This document shows, one piece after another, positions 16,708-25,505 of a stretch of 53,519 nt of DNA (position 1 is its first letter; each line of letters opens with the position of its first letter). Under the pieces are notes generated by a model. It did no database searches. It had not been told where the DNA came from and was given only the letters and a program-made list of their open reading frames with translations. Both the position numbers and the translations under genes were made by a program. This stretch comes from Phytopseudomonas punonensis (GTDB lineage Bacteria; Pseudomonadota; Gammaproteobacteria; Pseudomonadales; Pseudomonadaceae): assembly GCF_900142655.1 (NCBI RefSeq), contig NZ_FRBQ01000015.1, forward strand, positions 1-53,519. Direction: 5' to 3'.

Positions 16708-16725
16708 TGTCCATCTATATGGACA
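16708..16725. promoter_or_regulatory. 7-base inverted repeat just upstream of the RcnB-like gene
   Basis: TGTCCAT-CTAT-ATGGACA lies 19 bases before the ATG and directly before the TAAGGAGAG ribosome site, so it is within or near the transcription start. It could be an operator or a 5'-leader hairpin. Confidence 0.35.
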
Positions 16726-16743
16726 CGGATTAAGGAGAGTCAC

Positions 16744-17106
16744 ATGAAAACCACGCCTACCCTCAGCATCTTGTTCGGCGCCCTGTTGGCCAGCGGCTTG
16801 GCCCACGCGGCAGATCCCGCAGAGCAGGAGCCGGCCCGCAAGGTCTATCAGGACCAGGTGCTCAAGCAGCAACCGAAGCAGGAAGATCCGCAAGCCAAAG
16901 ACCCGATGCACATCGGTGATCTCAAGGAAGGCACCCCGGCGCCGCACAAGTACTGGCGCGAGGATTACGCGATCAAGGACCTGAAAAAGCACAACCTGCC
17001 GGAGCCGGAAGACAAGGAACATGAGCACTGGGTGAAGATTGGTACCGACTATGTGTTGCTGAACAACAACACCGGCACCATCCAGCGCATCATCAAGGCC
17101 AAGTAA
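16744..17106 (+). CDS. RcnB-family periplasmic protein
   Basis: 120 residues with a signal peptide of about 22 residues (cut after GLAHA). The mature part has the RcnB pattern: a charged linker, YWREDYAIKDLKKHNLPEP, then HWVKIGTDYVLLNNNTGTIQ. E. coli RcnB helps nickel/cobalt homeostasis; many RcnB-fold proteins have no proven metal role, and no RcnA efflux gene is nearby, so metal function here is inference. TAAGGAGAG gives a strong ribosome site. Confidence 0.8.
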   Translation: MKTTPTLSILFGALLASGLAHAADPAEQEPARKVYQDQVLKQQPKQEDPQAKDPMHIGDLKEGTPAPHKYWREDYAIKDLKKHNLPEPEDKEHEHWVKIGTDYVLLNNNTGTIQRIIKAK

Positions 17107-17221
17107 CTGCTCTAGCACGCGACACCGACACGTAAATAAAGCTCAACGGCGCCACGCAAGTGGCTATCATCTACGCAGGTTCCGCCATGCCTCGTGTCGG
17201 CCCTTTCTCTTCTAGGGATGG

Positions 17222-17674
17222 ATGATGAAAGCTTCAGTCAGCAAACCCAAAAGCCCGCGCAGTGAGTTCGCTCGCAGCGCCGTTGCAGTTGCCGTTGGCG
17301 CCGCGCTGGCTTATGGGGGCGCTCATCTGTTCGCTCGCCTCAACCCCGCACCGCAACAGCAAGAGCCAACCACCATCAAGCTGGCACCAGCGGCGGCCAC
17401 CAAGGCCGTTCCGGTCGCGCCATTCGAGCCTGTGGCACCCGGTGAAGACCCGTGGTGGCGTGGTGATGCGGAGTTTTGGCAGGAGCAGGCACGACTCAAT
17501 AGTGCCGCGGTAGCGCCGCAGTACCGCGAGCTGCAGTTCGCCTGGTCCGAACGCATGGCCGCGCTCGCCAAGCAACGCTCCCAGCAGGATATAAGCAGCC
17601 GCGACCCGTCGACGCTGCAAGCCAAGGAAGCACAAACCACCGAGCTGCATATTCCCTCTCGGCAGAAGCCCTAA
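17222..17674 (+). CDS. Hypothetical membrane-anchored protein
   Basis: 150 residues with a basic N-terminus and one membrane helix (about 17-38), then a Pro/Ala-rich linker and a helical region (WWRGDAEFWQEQARLNSAAV; AWSERMAALAKQRSQQ). Topology suggests a periplasmic C-terminus. I do not recognise the family. AGGG lies 4 bases before the first ATG and 7 before the second (17225), so translation may start one codon later. The 213 bases after it hold no gene I can support. Confidence 0.65.
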   Translation: MMKASVSKPKSPRSEFARSAVAVAVGAALAYGGAHLFARLNPAPQQQEPTTIKLAPAAATKAVPVAPFEPVAPGEDPWWRGDAEFWQEQARLNSAAVAPQYRELQFAWSERMAALAKQRSQQDISSRDPSTLQAKEAQTTELHIPSRQKP

Positions 17675-17887
17675 CCTCTAGCAATATCCTCCCGCGCACG
17701 GCAATCGCCGATAGCGCCCACGTTTCATCGGCGCGCCGTTCTCGGTATGGAACGCTTGCCGGCACTGACGCTCAAACGCCTGCCCGAACCTTGTAGCACG
17801 CGCCTTTGCCCGCCATAGCGAGCATAATGCCGCCCCGAAACAGCCCGCCCGAACGGACACCGGGCTGCCCAATCGTTGGAGCCTTTG

Positions 17888-18547
17888 ATGGAATTCATTC
17901 ACCTGGTTATCGATTTCATTCTGCATATCGACCAGCACCTGGCGGCCCTGACCGCCGAATACGGCACCTGGATCTACGCGATCCTGTTCCTGATCATATT
18001 TTGCGAAACCGGCCTGGTGGTCACTCCGTTCCTGCCCGGTGATTCGCTGCTGTTCGTGGCCGGTGCCATCGCCGTGCACGGCACCATGAACGTGCACTTG
18101 CTGGTGGCGCTGCTGATCACCGCAGCGATCCTCGGCGACGCGCTGAACTACACCATCGGCCGCTTCATGGGCCAGTGGCTGTTCCGCAACCCAGACTCGA
18201 AGATCTTTCGCCGTCGCCACCTGGAAATCACCCAGCAGTTCTATGCCCGCCACGGCGGCAAGACCATTATCCTGGCGCGCTTCGTGCCGATCGTGCGCAC
18301 CTTCGCGCCCTTCGTTGCCGGCATGGGTCGCATGAACTACGCCCACTTCGCCGCCTACAACGTGGTCGGTGCGATCCTCTGGGTGACGCTGTTCACCTAC
18401 GGTGGCTATTTCTTCGGCAACCTGCCGGCGGTGCAGAGCAACCTGCATTACCTGATCATCGGCATCATCGTGGTGTCGGTCCTGCCGGGCGTGATCCAGC
18501 TGATCCGCCACAAGATGAGCAGTTCGACCCGCGTGCAGACGCCCTAA
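17888..18547 (+). CDS. DedA-family membrane protein
   Basis: 219 residues from the ATG at 17888, with GGAG seven bases upstream. It has the DedA/SNARE-associated signature: FCETGLVVTPFLPGDSLLF, GDALNYTIGRFMG, then FYARHGGKTIILARFVPIVR and TFAPFVAGMGRM, with conserved Glu and Arg residues within membrane segments. DedA proteins support proton-motive-force homeostasis and lipid-carrier (undecaprenyl phosphate) translocation in the inner membrane. It converges on ttgC and shares a terminator with it. Confidence 0.9.
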   Translation: MEFIHLVIDFILHIDQHLAALTAEYGTWIYAILFLIIFCETGLVVTPFLPGDSLLFVAGAIAVHGTMNVHLLVALLITAAILGDALNYTIGRFMGQWLFRNPDSKIFRRRHLEITQQFYARHGGKTIILARFVPIVRTFAPFVAGMGRMNYAHFAAYNVVGAILWVTLFTYGGYFFGNLPAVQSNLHYLIIGIIVVSVLPGVIQLIRHKMSSSTRVQTP

Positions 18548-18566
18548 CGGTTACCTCGCAGATATG

Positions 18567-18597
18567 AAAAAGCCCCGGAAATCCGGGGCTTTCTTTT
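18567..18597. terminator. Bidirectional terminator between the dedA-like gene and ttgC
   Basis: AAAGCCCCGG (18569-18578) pairs with CCGGGGCTTT (18583-18592) around an AAAT loop, with A-rich and T-rich flanks on either side. Confidence 0.9.
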
Positions 18598-18613
18598 GCC
18601 TTGCCGCTGCCGA

Positions 18614-20065
18614 TCAGGACTGCGGTGCAGCAGCCTGAGCAGGTGCGGTCTGGGTACGTTCGTTCCAGCCGCCACCGAGCGCCTTGTACAGGTTGATCTC
18701 GCTGGTGAGCTGCGACAACCGCACGGTGATCAGCTGTTGCTCGGCACTGAACAGCTGGCGCTGGGCGTCGAGCAGGGTCAGGTAGCTGTCCACGCCGGTA
18801 CGGAAACGCCGGTCGGCCAGGTCGTAGTAACTCTCGGAGGTTTCCACCAGGCTGCGCTGCGCCTGCAGTTGCTCCTCGAAGGTGCCACGCGCGGCGAGAC
18901 CATCGGCGGTTTCCTGGAAGGCGGTTTGCACCGCTTTCTCGTAGTTCGCCACCTGAATGTTCTTCTGGATCTCGGCGTAGTCGAGGTTGGCGCGCAGGCG
19001 ACCGGCCGTGAAAATCGGCAGGTTGATCTGCGGCTGGAATAGCCAGGTGCCCGAGCCTCCATCGAACAGGCCCGACAGCTGGCGGCTGGCGGTGCCGGCG
19101 TTGGCGGTCAGACTGATGCTCGGGAAGAACGCGGCACGCGCAGCGCCAATGCTGGCGTTGGCAGCGAGCAGCTCGCGCTCGGCGCGCAGCACGTCAGGGC
19201 GGCGCTGCAGCAGGTCGGACGACAGCCCGGCCGGCACTTCGGCCAGCAGCTGTTTATCCAGCCCTTCGCCCTGCGGCAGATCAGCCGGCACCGGGCCGCC
19301 CAGCAGCACGCCGAGGGCGTTACGATCCTGAGCGACTTGGCGGGTGTACTGCGCCAGGTTGGCCTGGGCGGTTTGTACCGCGGTGCGCGCCTGGCTCAGC
19401 GACAAGGCGTCGGTCACGCCGACATCGAAACTGCGCTGGGTCAGCTCCAGGCTGCGCTGGTAAGTGCCGAGGGTTTCGCGGGTCAGCTTGAGCAGTGCTT
19501 CATCAGCCTGCAGCGTCAGGTAGGCGTTGGCCACACTGGCGATCAGGCTGATCTGCGTGCTGCGTCGTGCTTCTTCGGTGGCGAAGTACTGTTGCAGGGT
19601 CTGCTCGTTGAGGCTGCGCAGACGCCCGAAGAAATCCACTTCCCAGGCATTCACGCCCACGGTGGCGCTGTACTGGCCGCCGACCGTGGAACGGCCGGTT
19701 TGCGACAGGTCGGCCGGGGTGCGCTGGCGAGTTCCGCTGCCAGCAGCCGAGATGTTGGGGAACAGCTCGGAACGCTGAATGCGGTACTGAGCCTGGAACG
19801 CATCGACGTTCAACGCCGCGACGCGCAGGTCGCGGTTGTTGTTCAACGCGGTTTCCACCAAACGCTGCAGCGCCGGGTCACGCAGGAACTCGCGCCAGCC
19901 GAGGTCGGCTGCGGCGGTGGTGCCCTGCACGTTGCTGCCCTCGTAGGCTTTGCCTTGTGGCCAGGCGTTTTCGACTGGCGCCTGAGGACGCTTGTAGTCG
20001 GGGATCATGGTGCAGCCGCTGAGCACAATGCCCGCGACGGCTAGAGACAACAGGGACTGCCTCAC
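18614..20065 (-). CDS. ttgC: Outer-membrane efflux channel, TtgC/OprM type
   Basis: 483 residues, lipoprotein signal with Cys18 (GIVLSGC). Two OEP repeats give the TolC-like beta-barrel/alpha-barrel; typical motifs include NAWEVDFFGRLRSLNEQTL and the second-repeat ANYEKAVQTAFQETADGLA. It forms the outer-membrane exit duct of the tripartite RND pump. Its ATG overlaps the stop of ttgB by four bases. The name is chosen over oprM because the operon is controlled by a TtgR-type TetR repressor. Confidence 0.9.
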   Translation of the reverse strand: MRQSLLSLAVAGIVLSGCTMIPDYKRPQAPVENAWPQGKAYEGSNVQGTTAAADLGWREFLRDPALQRLVETALNNNRDLRVAALNVDAFQAQYRIQRSELFPNISAAGSGTRQRTPADLSQTGRSTVGGQYSATVGVNAWEVDFFGRLRSLNEQTLQQYFATEEARRSTQISLIASVANAYLTLQADEALLKLTRETLGTYQRSLELTQRSFDVGVTDALSLSQARTAVQTAQANLAQYTRQVAQDRNALGVLLGGPVPADLPQGEGLDKQLLAEVPAGLSSDLLQRRPDVLRAERELLAANASIGAARAAFFPSISLTANAGTASRQLSGLFDGGSGTWLFQPQINLPIFTAGRLRANLDYAEIQKNIQVANYEKAVQTAFQETADGLAARGTFEEQLQAQRSLVETSESYYDLADRRFRTGVDSYLTLLDAQRQLFSAEQQLITVRLSQLTSEINLYKALGGGWNERTQTAPAQAAAPQS

Positions 20066-23000
20066 TGGACCGCCTCCTCATCATTGGATTGTTTAACGCT
20101 CTTGTCCTTGAACATTGAGCTGACGACCACATAGAACAGCGGAATCCAGAAGATAGCCAGCACCGCAGCGGTGATCATGCCGCCAATCACGCCGGTACCG
20201 ATGGCGTGCTTGCTACCAGCGCCTGCACCACTGGAAATGGCCAGCGGCACGACCCCCAGGATGAACGCCAGGGAGGTCATGATGATCGGGCGTAGACGCA
20301 TACGGCACGCCTCGACCGCTGCCTCGAGATGGCTCTTGCCCGCCTCGTGCAGCGACTTGGCGAACTCGACGATGAGGATCGCGTTACGCGCCGACAAACC
20401 GATCGTGGTGATCAGGCCAACCTGGAAGAACACATCGTTGGACAGCCCGCGACCCAGGGTAAAGAGCAGAGCCCCGAGGATACCCAGCGGCACGACCAAG
20501 ATCACCGAGAACGGAATCGACCAGCTCTCGTAGAGCGCAGCCAGACAGAGGAACACCACCAGCAATGACAGTGCATAGAGTGCCAGGGTTTGCGAACCCG
20601 CCAGACGCTCCTCGTAGGACTGCCCTGTCCAGTCATAGCCGATGCCTTGCGGCAGCTCGGCGGCAATCCGCTCGACCTCGGCCATCGCCTCACCCGAGCT
20701 GTGGCCCGGCGCCGGCGCACCGAGAATCTCGATGGCGCTCACACCGTTGTAGCGCGACAGCTTGGGCGAACCGTAAGTCCACTCACCGGTGGCAAAGGCG
20801 CTGAACGGAACCATCTGGCCCTGGTCGTTGCGCACGTGCCATTTGCTCAGGTCTTCGGGGTTCATCCGCGAGTCGCTTTGCCCCTGCAGATAGACCTTCT
20901 TGACACGGCCCTTGTCGATGAAGTCGTTGACATAGCTGCCGCCCCAGGCGATCTGCAGGGTGCTGTTCAAATCCGCCAGGGACACACCCAGGGTGCGCAC
21001 CTTCTCATCGTCGATCAGCAGCTTGTACTGCGGCTCGTCGAGCAGACCGTTGGCGCGCACGCTGCTCAGTACCGGGCTCTGGTTGGCCAACTTGAGGAAT
21101 TTGTCACGGGCTTCGTTCAAGGTAGCCTGGCCGACGCCAGCACGGTCCTGCAGGAACAGGTTGAAACCGGTGGCGTTACCCAGTTCCATGACCGCTGGCG
21201 GGGCGAAGGCGAAGACCATCGCGTCGCGGAATTCACCACCGAAGAAACGGCCCTGGGCGCGCTGCGCCAACTCGGCAACACTGGTACCGGCAGCGGTACG
21301 CTCAGACCACGGTTTGAGCATGATGAACGCCATACCCGAGCTCTGACCCCGGCCGGCGAAGTTGAAGCCGGTCACGGTAAACACCGAGTTGACCACGTCC
21401 TTCTCGTCTTCGAGCAGGTACTTGCGCATATCGTCGACGACCGCCTGGGTACGCGCAGCGCTGGAGCCCGATGGCGTCTGCACCTGGGCAAACAGTACGC
21501 CCTGGTCTTCCTCGGGCAGGAACGCCGACGGGATCAGGGTGAACAGCCAGCCGGCAATCGCGACGATCACCGCATAAATGATCAGGAACGGTGCCTTGCG
21601 CTTTACCACGCCACGCACGCCGCGCTCGTAGCTATTGACGCTACGCTCGAAGGTGCGGTTGAACCAGCCGAAGAAGCCGCCTTTCTCGTGATGATCGCCC
21701 TTGGCGATCGGTTTGAGCATTGTGGCGCACAGCGCAGGGGTGAAGATCAGGGCGAGAATTACCGAGAGCACCATGGCCGAAACGATGGTGATCGAGAACT
21801 GCCGGTAGATGACGCCCACCGAGCCTCCGAAGAAGGCCATCGGCAGCAATACCGCCGACAGCACCACGCCGATGCCCACCAACGCGCCCTGGATCTGGCC
21901 CATGGATTTGCGCGTTGCTTCGAGCGGCGACAGCCCCTCTTCGCGCATCACCCGCTCGACGTTTTCCACCACCACGATGGCGTCGTCCACCAACAGGCCT
22001 ATGGCCAGAATCATGGCGAACATGGTCAGGGTGTTAATGCTGTAACCGAACACCGCCAGGATCCCGAACGTACCGAGCAGCACCACTGGCACGGCCAGGG
22101 TGGGAATCAGTGTGGCGCGGAAGTTCTGCAGGAACAGGTACATGACCAGGAAGACCAGCACGAAGGCTTCGATCAGGGTCATGACCACGCCGTGGATCGA
22201 TTCCTGAACCACTGGCGTGGAGTCATACGGCATCACCACTTCCATACCAGCCGGGAAGAATGGCTTGAGCTGGTCGATGGTGGCGCGGATCGCTTTGGCG
22301 GTATCCAGGGCATTGGCACCGCTGGCCAGCTTGATCGCCAGACCAGATGCGGCGTTACCGTTGAACTGCGCACGAATATTGTAGTTCTCGCCGCCCAGCT
22401 CGACCTTGGCGACATCACCGAGGCGTACCTGAGAGCCGTCACGATTGACCTTGAGCAGAATGTCGCGGAACTGCTGCGGCGTCTGCAGGCGAGTCTTGCC
22501 GATGATGGTGGCGTTGAGCTGCTGGCCGGGGCCGGCAGGCAAGCCGCCGAACTGGCCGGAGGAAATCTGCACGTTCTGCGCCTGTACGGCGGTACGCACA
22601 TCGACCGGGGTCAGCTGGAAGTTGTTGAGCTTGGCCGGGTCGAGCCAGATACGCATGGCGTACTGGGCACCGAACACCTGGAAGTCACCGACACCGGGGG
22701 TCCGGGAAATCGGATCCTGCATGTTGGCGACGATGTAGTTGGACAGATCCTGGTTGGTCATGCTGCCGTCAGTGGACACCACGCCGATCACCAAGAGGAA
22801 GTTCTTCACCGCCTTGGTAACGCGCAGGCCTTGCTGCTGGACTTCCTGGGGCAACAGCGGCGTGGCCAGCTGCAGCTTGTTCTGTACCTGAACCTGGGCG
22901 ATATCCGGGTTGGTGCCCTGGTTGAAGGTAACGGTGATCTCCATGCTGCCATCGGAGTTGCTCGCCGAGCTGATATAGCGCAGCCCATCGATACCGTTCA

Positions 23001-23205
23001 TTTGCTGCTCGATCACCTGTACCACGGTGTCCTGCACGGTTTGCGCGGAGGCACCCGGGTAGTTGACCTGGATGCTCACGGCAGGCGCAGCGATGCTCGG
23101 GTACTGATTGACCGGCAGTTTGAGGATGGACAGACCGCCGGCCAGCATGATCACCAAGGCGATCACCCAGGCGAAAATCGGCCTGTCGATGAAGAAATTC
23201 GACAT
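20062..23205 (-). CDS. ttgB: RND multidrug efflux transporter, TtgB/MexB type
   Basis: 1047 residues, full length for HAE1 RND pumps, starting MSNFFIDRPIFAWVIALVIM. The proton-relay aspartates are in GLLVDDAIVVVENVERV (about 406-408). Twelve membrane helices flank two large periplasmic loops. It is an inner-membrane proton/drug antiporter that captures drugs and solvents from the periplasm and membrane, working with TtgA and TtgC. It lies 14 bases after ttgA and overlaps ttgC. Confidence 0.95.
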   Translation of the reverse strand: MSNFFIDRPIFAWVIALVIMLAGGLSILKLPVNQYPSIAAPAVSIQVNYPGASAQTVQDTVVQVIEQQMNGIDGLRYISSASNSDGSMEITVTFNQGTNPDIAQVQVQNKLQLATPLLPQEVQQQGLRVTKAVKNFLLVIGVVSTDGSMTNQDLSNYIVANMQDPISRTPGVGDFQVFGAQYAMRIWLDPAKLNNFQLTPVDVRTAVQAQNVQISSGQFGGLPAGPGQQLNATIIGKTRLQTPQQFRDILLKVNRDGSQVRLGDVAKVELGGENYNIRAQFNGNAASGLAIKLASGANALDTAKAIRATIDQLKPFFPAGMEVVMPYDSTPVVQESIHGVVMTLIEAFVLVFLVMYLFLQNFRATLIPTLAVPVVLLGTFGILAVFGYSINTLTMFAMILAIGLLVDDAIVVVENVERVMREEGLSPLEATRKSMGQIQGALVGIGVVLSAVLLPMAFFGGSVGVIYRQFSITIVSAMVLSVILALIFTPALCATMLKPIAKGDHHEKGGFFGWFNRTFERSVNSYERGVRGVVKRKAPFLIIYAVIVAIAGWLFTLIPSAFLPEEDQGVLFAQVQTPSGSSAARTQAVVDDMRKYLLEDEKDVVNSVFTVTGFNFAGRGQSSGMAFIMLKPWSERTAAGTSVAELAQRAQGRFFGGEFRDAMVFAFAPPAVMELGNATGFNLFLQDRAGVGQATLNEARDKFLKLANQSPVLSSVRANGLLDEPQYKLLIDDEKVRTLGVSLADLNSTLQIAWGGSYVNDFIDKGRVKKVYLQGQSDSRMNPEDLSKWHVRNDQGQMVPFSAFATGEWTYGSPKLSRYNGVSAIEILGAPAPGHSSGEAMAEVERIAAELPQGIGYDWTGQSYEERLAGSQTLALYALSLLVVFLCLAALYESWSIPFSVILVVPLGILGALLFTLGRGLSNDVFFQVGLITTIGLSARNAILIVEFAKSLHEAGKSHLEAAVEACRMRLRPIIMTSLAFILGVVPLAISSGAGAGSKHAIGTGVIGGMITAAVLAIFWIPLFYVVVSSMFKDKSVKQSNDEEAVQ

Positions 23206-23219
23206 CGTGTAATCGCTCC

Positions 23220-24362
23220 TTAGCGGGTTTCAGCCTGGTCAGCAGAGGCCGGTTTCGGCTCGGCTACGTTCTTCGCTTCGGTGGTTTTCACCTCGGCACC
23301 GGGCTGCACGAACTGCAGGCCTTCGGTGATCAGCTTGTCGCCGGCCTTCAGGCCATCGAGCACCAGCCAGCGGTTGCCGGCAGTACGCTCGGCCTTGATC
23401 TGGCGCAGCTCGACCTTGTTCTCCTCGTTGACCACCAGCGCGGTCGGCTCACCTTTGGCGTTACGCGTCACGCCTTGTTGCGGTGCGAGGATGGCCTGCT
23501 GATTCACACCAGCGGCAAGGCGCGCATGCACAAACATGCCAGGCAGCAGGTTGTGATCCGGGTTGGGGAACACAGCGCGCAGGGTCACCGAGCCGGTGCC
23601 TTCGTCGACCGACACTTCGGAGAACTCCAGGGTGCCTTCGTGCTCGTAGGTGCTGCCGTCTTCCAGACGCAGCTGCACCTTGGCAGCGGTGTCGCTGGCC
23701 TTCTGCAGTTGGCCGCTTTCCAATTCGCGGCGCAGGCGCAGCAGATCCTTGGTCGGCTGAGTTACGTCTACATAGATGGGATCGAGTTGCTGAATGGTCG
23801 CCATGGCGGTGGTCTGGCCGTTGCTGACCAGCGCGCCTTCAGTGACGACAGAGCGACCAACGCGGCCGGCGATAGGCGCCAGCACCTTGGTGTAACGCAC
23901 GTTGATGCGCGCCTGTTCCAAAGCGGCTTCGGCCTGCAGGCGTGCAGCCTGGGCTTCGTCATAGGCCTGACGGCTCACAGCCTGATCGGAAACCAGGCTC
24001 TTGTAGCGCTCGGACAGCGACTTGGCCGATGCCAGGGTCGCCTCCGCACTCTTGGCTGCGGCTTCATAAACAGAGGAATCGATCTGATACAGCTGCTGAC
24101 CGGCTTTGACCTCAGAACCTTCCTTGAACAGGCGCTTCTGGATGATGCCGTTGACCTGCGGTCGCACTTCAGCGACACGGAAGGCAGCGGTTCTGCCGGG
24201 CAGCTCGGTGGTCAGCGTGTAGGGCTCGGCCTGCAGCGTAACGATGCCGACAGTCGGCGCCGGGCGTGGTGGCGGAGCAGCCTTGTCGCCGCAGCCAGCA
24301 AGCGTCAGCGTGGCCAGAGCGATAGCGGAAACCATAGCGGCGAAGGCTGGCTTCTTCTGCAT
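23220..24362 (-). CDS. ttgA: RND periplasmic adaptor lipoprotein, TtgA/MexA type
   Basis: 380 residues from the ATG at 24362 (MQKKPAFAAMVSAIALATLT); GAGG nine bases upstream fits this start better than the ATG at 24377. The lipobox Cys is at 24. The family order is present: lipoyl half-motifs around EVRPQVNGIIQKRLFKEGSE, the alpha hairpin (about 100-135), the second lipoyl part TKVLAPIAGRVGRS and the barrel region ending PNPDHNLLPGMFVHARL. It links TtgB to TtgC in the periplasm and is the first gene of the operon. Confidence 0.93.
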   Translation of the reverse strand: MQKKPAFAAMVSAIALATLTLAGCGDKAAPPPRPAPTVGIVTLQAEPYTLTTELPGRTAAFRVAEVRPQVNGIIQKRLFKEGSEVKAGQQLYQIDSSVYEAAAKSAEATLASAKSLSERYKSLVSDQAVSRQAYDEAQAARLQAEAALEQARINVRYTKVLAPIAGRVGRSVVTEGALVSNGQTTAMATIQQLDPIYVDVTQPTKDLLRLRRELESGQLQKASDTAAKVQLRLEDGSTYEHEGTLEFSEVSVDEGTGSVTLRAVFPNPDHNLLPGMFVHARLAAGVNQQAILAPQQGVTRNAKGEPTALVVNEENKVELRQIKAERTAGNRWLVLDGLKAGDKLITEGLQFVQPGAEVKTTEAKNVAEPKPASADQAETR

Positions 24363-24450
24363 CTGAAAGAACCTCATGTCTTAAGTGATTCGAGCCGCAG
24401 GGAGCGGTACCTGGCAGATAGCCGAGGCGAGCACTGGGAATTAGAGCGCA

Positions 24451-24481
24451 AATATACTTACATTCGAGAATGTTTGTAAAC
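24451..24481. promoter_or_regulatory. ttgABC promoter overlapped by a TtgR-type operator
   Basis: On the minus strand TTTACA (24480-24475), an 18-base spacer and TATATT (24456-24451) form a promoter for ttgA. The same bases, read on the plus strand as TATACTTACATTC then GAATGTTTGTAAAC, closely resemble the operator I recall for P. putida TtgR. At the centre is the perfect palindrome ACATTC-GA-GAATGT (24460-24473). Repressor bound here would block ttgABC and probably the divergent ttgR promoter. Confidence 0.75.
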
Positions 24482-24569
24482 GGATCTTTTTGGTGTGACA
24501 CTGCGGGCCTGTTTGTGACCGCCAACCCGTTTTTTTATCCACTATTTAAGCGCGTGGTAACTGCTCGAC

Positions 24570-25202
24570 ATGGCAAGACGCACCAAAGAGGAAGCCGAAG
24601 AAACCCGGGCGCAGATTCTCGATGCCGCCGAGCGGGTGTTCTACGCCAATGGCGTATCCGCCACCTCGCTGGCTGACATCGCTGCTGCCGCTGGCGTAAC
24701 CCGCGGCGCCATCTATTGGCACTTCCAGAACAAGGTCGACGTATTCCAGGCCATGCTCGACCGTCGCCTGCTGCCCCAGGAAGAACTGGCCCGTGCCTGC
24801 GAGAGCGAGGACGAACCGGATCCATTGGGCAACATGCGCCAACTGCTGGTACAGCTCCTGCAACGCATGCACGCCAACGACGAGTACCGGCGCGTCGGCG
24901 AGATTCTGCAGTACAAATGCGAATACAGCTCCGAGGCTGGCGGCCTGCGCCAGCAGATGCAGGCGTTCCAGCAAGAATGCGACCAACGCATTGCCAGAAC
25001 ATTACGTAATGCCGTGAACCGCGGCCAATTGCCGGCCGACCTCGACTGCCAGCGCGCGGCGATCTGCATGCACGCTTACCTGGACGGCCTGCAAGCCCAC
25101 TGGCTGCTCAAGCCCGAGGCCTATGACCTTGGCGCTCATGCCCATGCGATGATCGAGGCGCTGATCGACATGCTCCATAGCAAGGCACTGCGCACGATCT
25201 GA
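24570..25202 (+). CDS. ttgR: TetR-family repressor of the efflux operon, TtgR type
   Basis: 210 residues starting MARRTKEEAEETRAQILDAA, with the N-terminal HTH SLADIAAAAGVTRGAIYWHF. The stretch LARACESEDEPDPLGNMRQL and the later EILQYKCEYS match TtgR/AcrR-type efflux repressors. The helical C-terminal domain binds drugs and flavonoids in TtgR, releasing DNA. It is divergent from ttgA across a 207-base gap that carries the operator, so it probably represses both. An inverted-repeat element begins 12 bases after its stop. Confidence 0.88.
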   Translation: MARRTKEEAEETRAQILDAAERVFYANGVSATSLADIAAAAGVTRGAIYWHFQNKVDVFQAMLDRRLLPQEELARACESEDEPDPLGNMRQLLVQLLQRMHANDEYRRVGEILQYKCEYSSEAGGLRQQMQAFQQECDQRIARTLRNAVNRGQLPADLDCQRAAICMHAYLDGLQAHWLLKPEAYDLGAHAHAMIEALIDMLHSKALRTI

Positions 25203-25214
25203 CGCGCCCCTCGG

Positions 25215-25392
25215 CTAAGACCCTGTTCAAAGTCTCGCGAGCTAGAGCAATGCAAGGCCTAGGCGGCCCCACGAAACAGGCGAGGACGCGGAGTTTACGA
25301 GCTGTAAATGAGCAGTCCGACTGGGCTGGCAATCCAGCCTGTTTCTTAACGCAGCAGTGCCGACGCGCAGTAGACTTTGAACAGGTCCTAAG
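25215..25392. repeat. 178-base inverted-repeat element (copy 1) after ttgR
   Basis: The 21-base ends at 25215-25235 and 25372-25392 are inverted copies matching at 18 of 21 positions and contain CCTGTTCAAAGTCT. Inside are a GAAACAGGC / GCCTGTTTC pair and a GGCTGG-CAAT-CCAGCC hairpin, so the whole can fold as one long cruciform or RNA hairpin. It has no credible protein. The rest of the 303-base gap up to 25505 shows only the AAGAGG ribosome site of the next gene. A shortened relative lies at 49345-49405. Confidence 0.75.
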
Positions 25393-25505
25393 ACCTTGCG
25401 CTGATACCAAGCCCTCCTCTGCCGTGCTTATATCCTCTGAAAGCCATAAGCGAGCCGCCTGCGGCTGAGCTCGACCCACTGCCAGACCTGCACAAGAGGA
25501 TGGCC

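Noticed and set aside
20590..23223. 877-codon open frame opposite ttgB
   Set aside because: Shadow of the RND gene in GC-rich DNA; Gln/His-rich product without domains.
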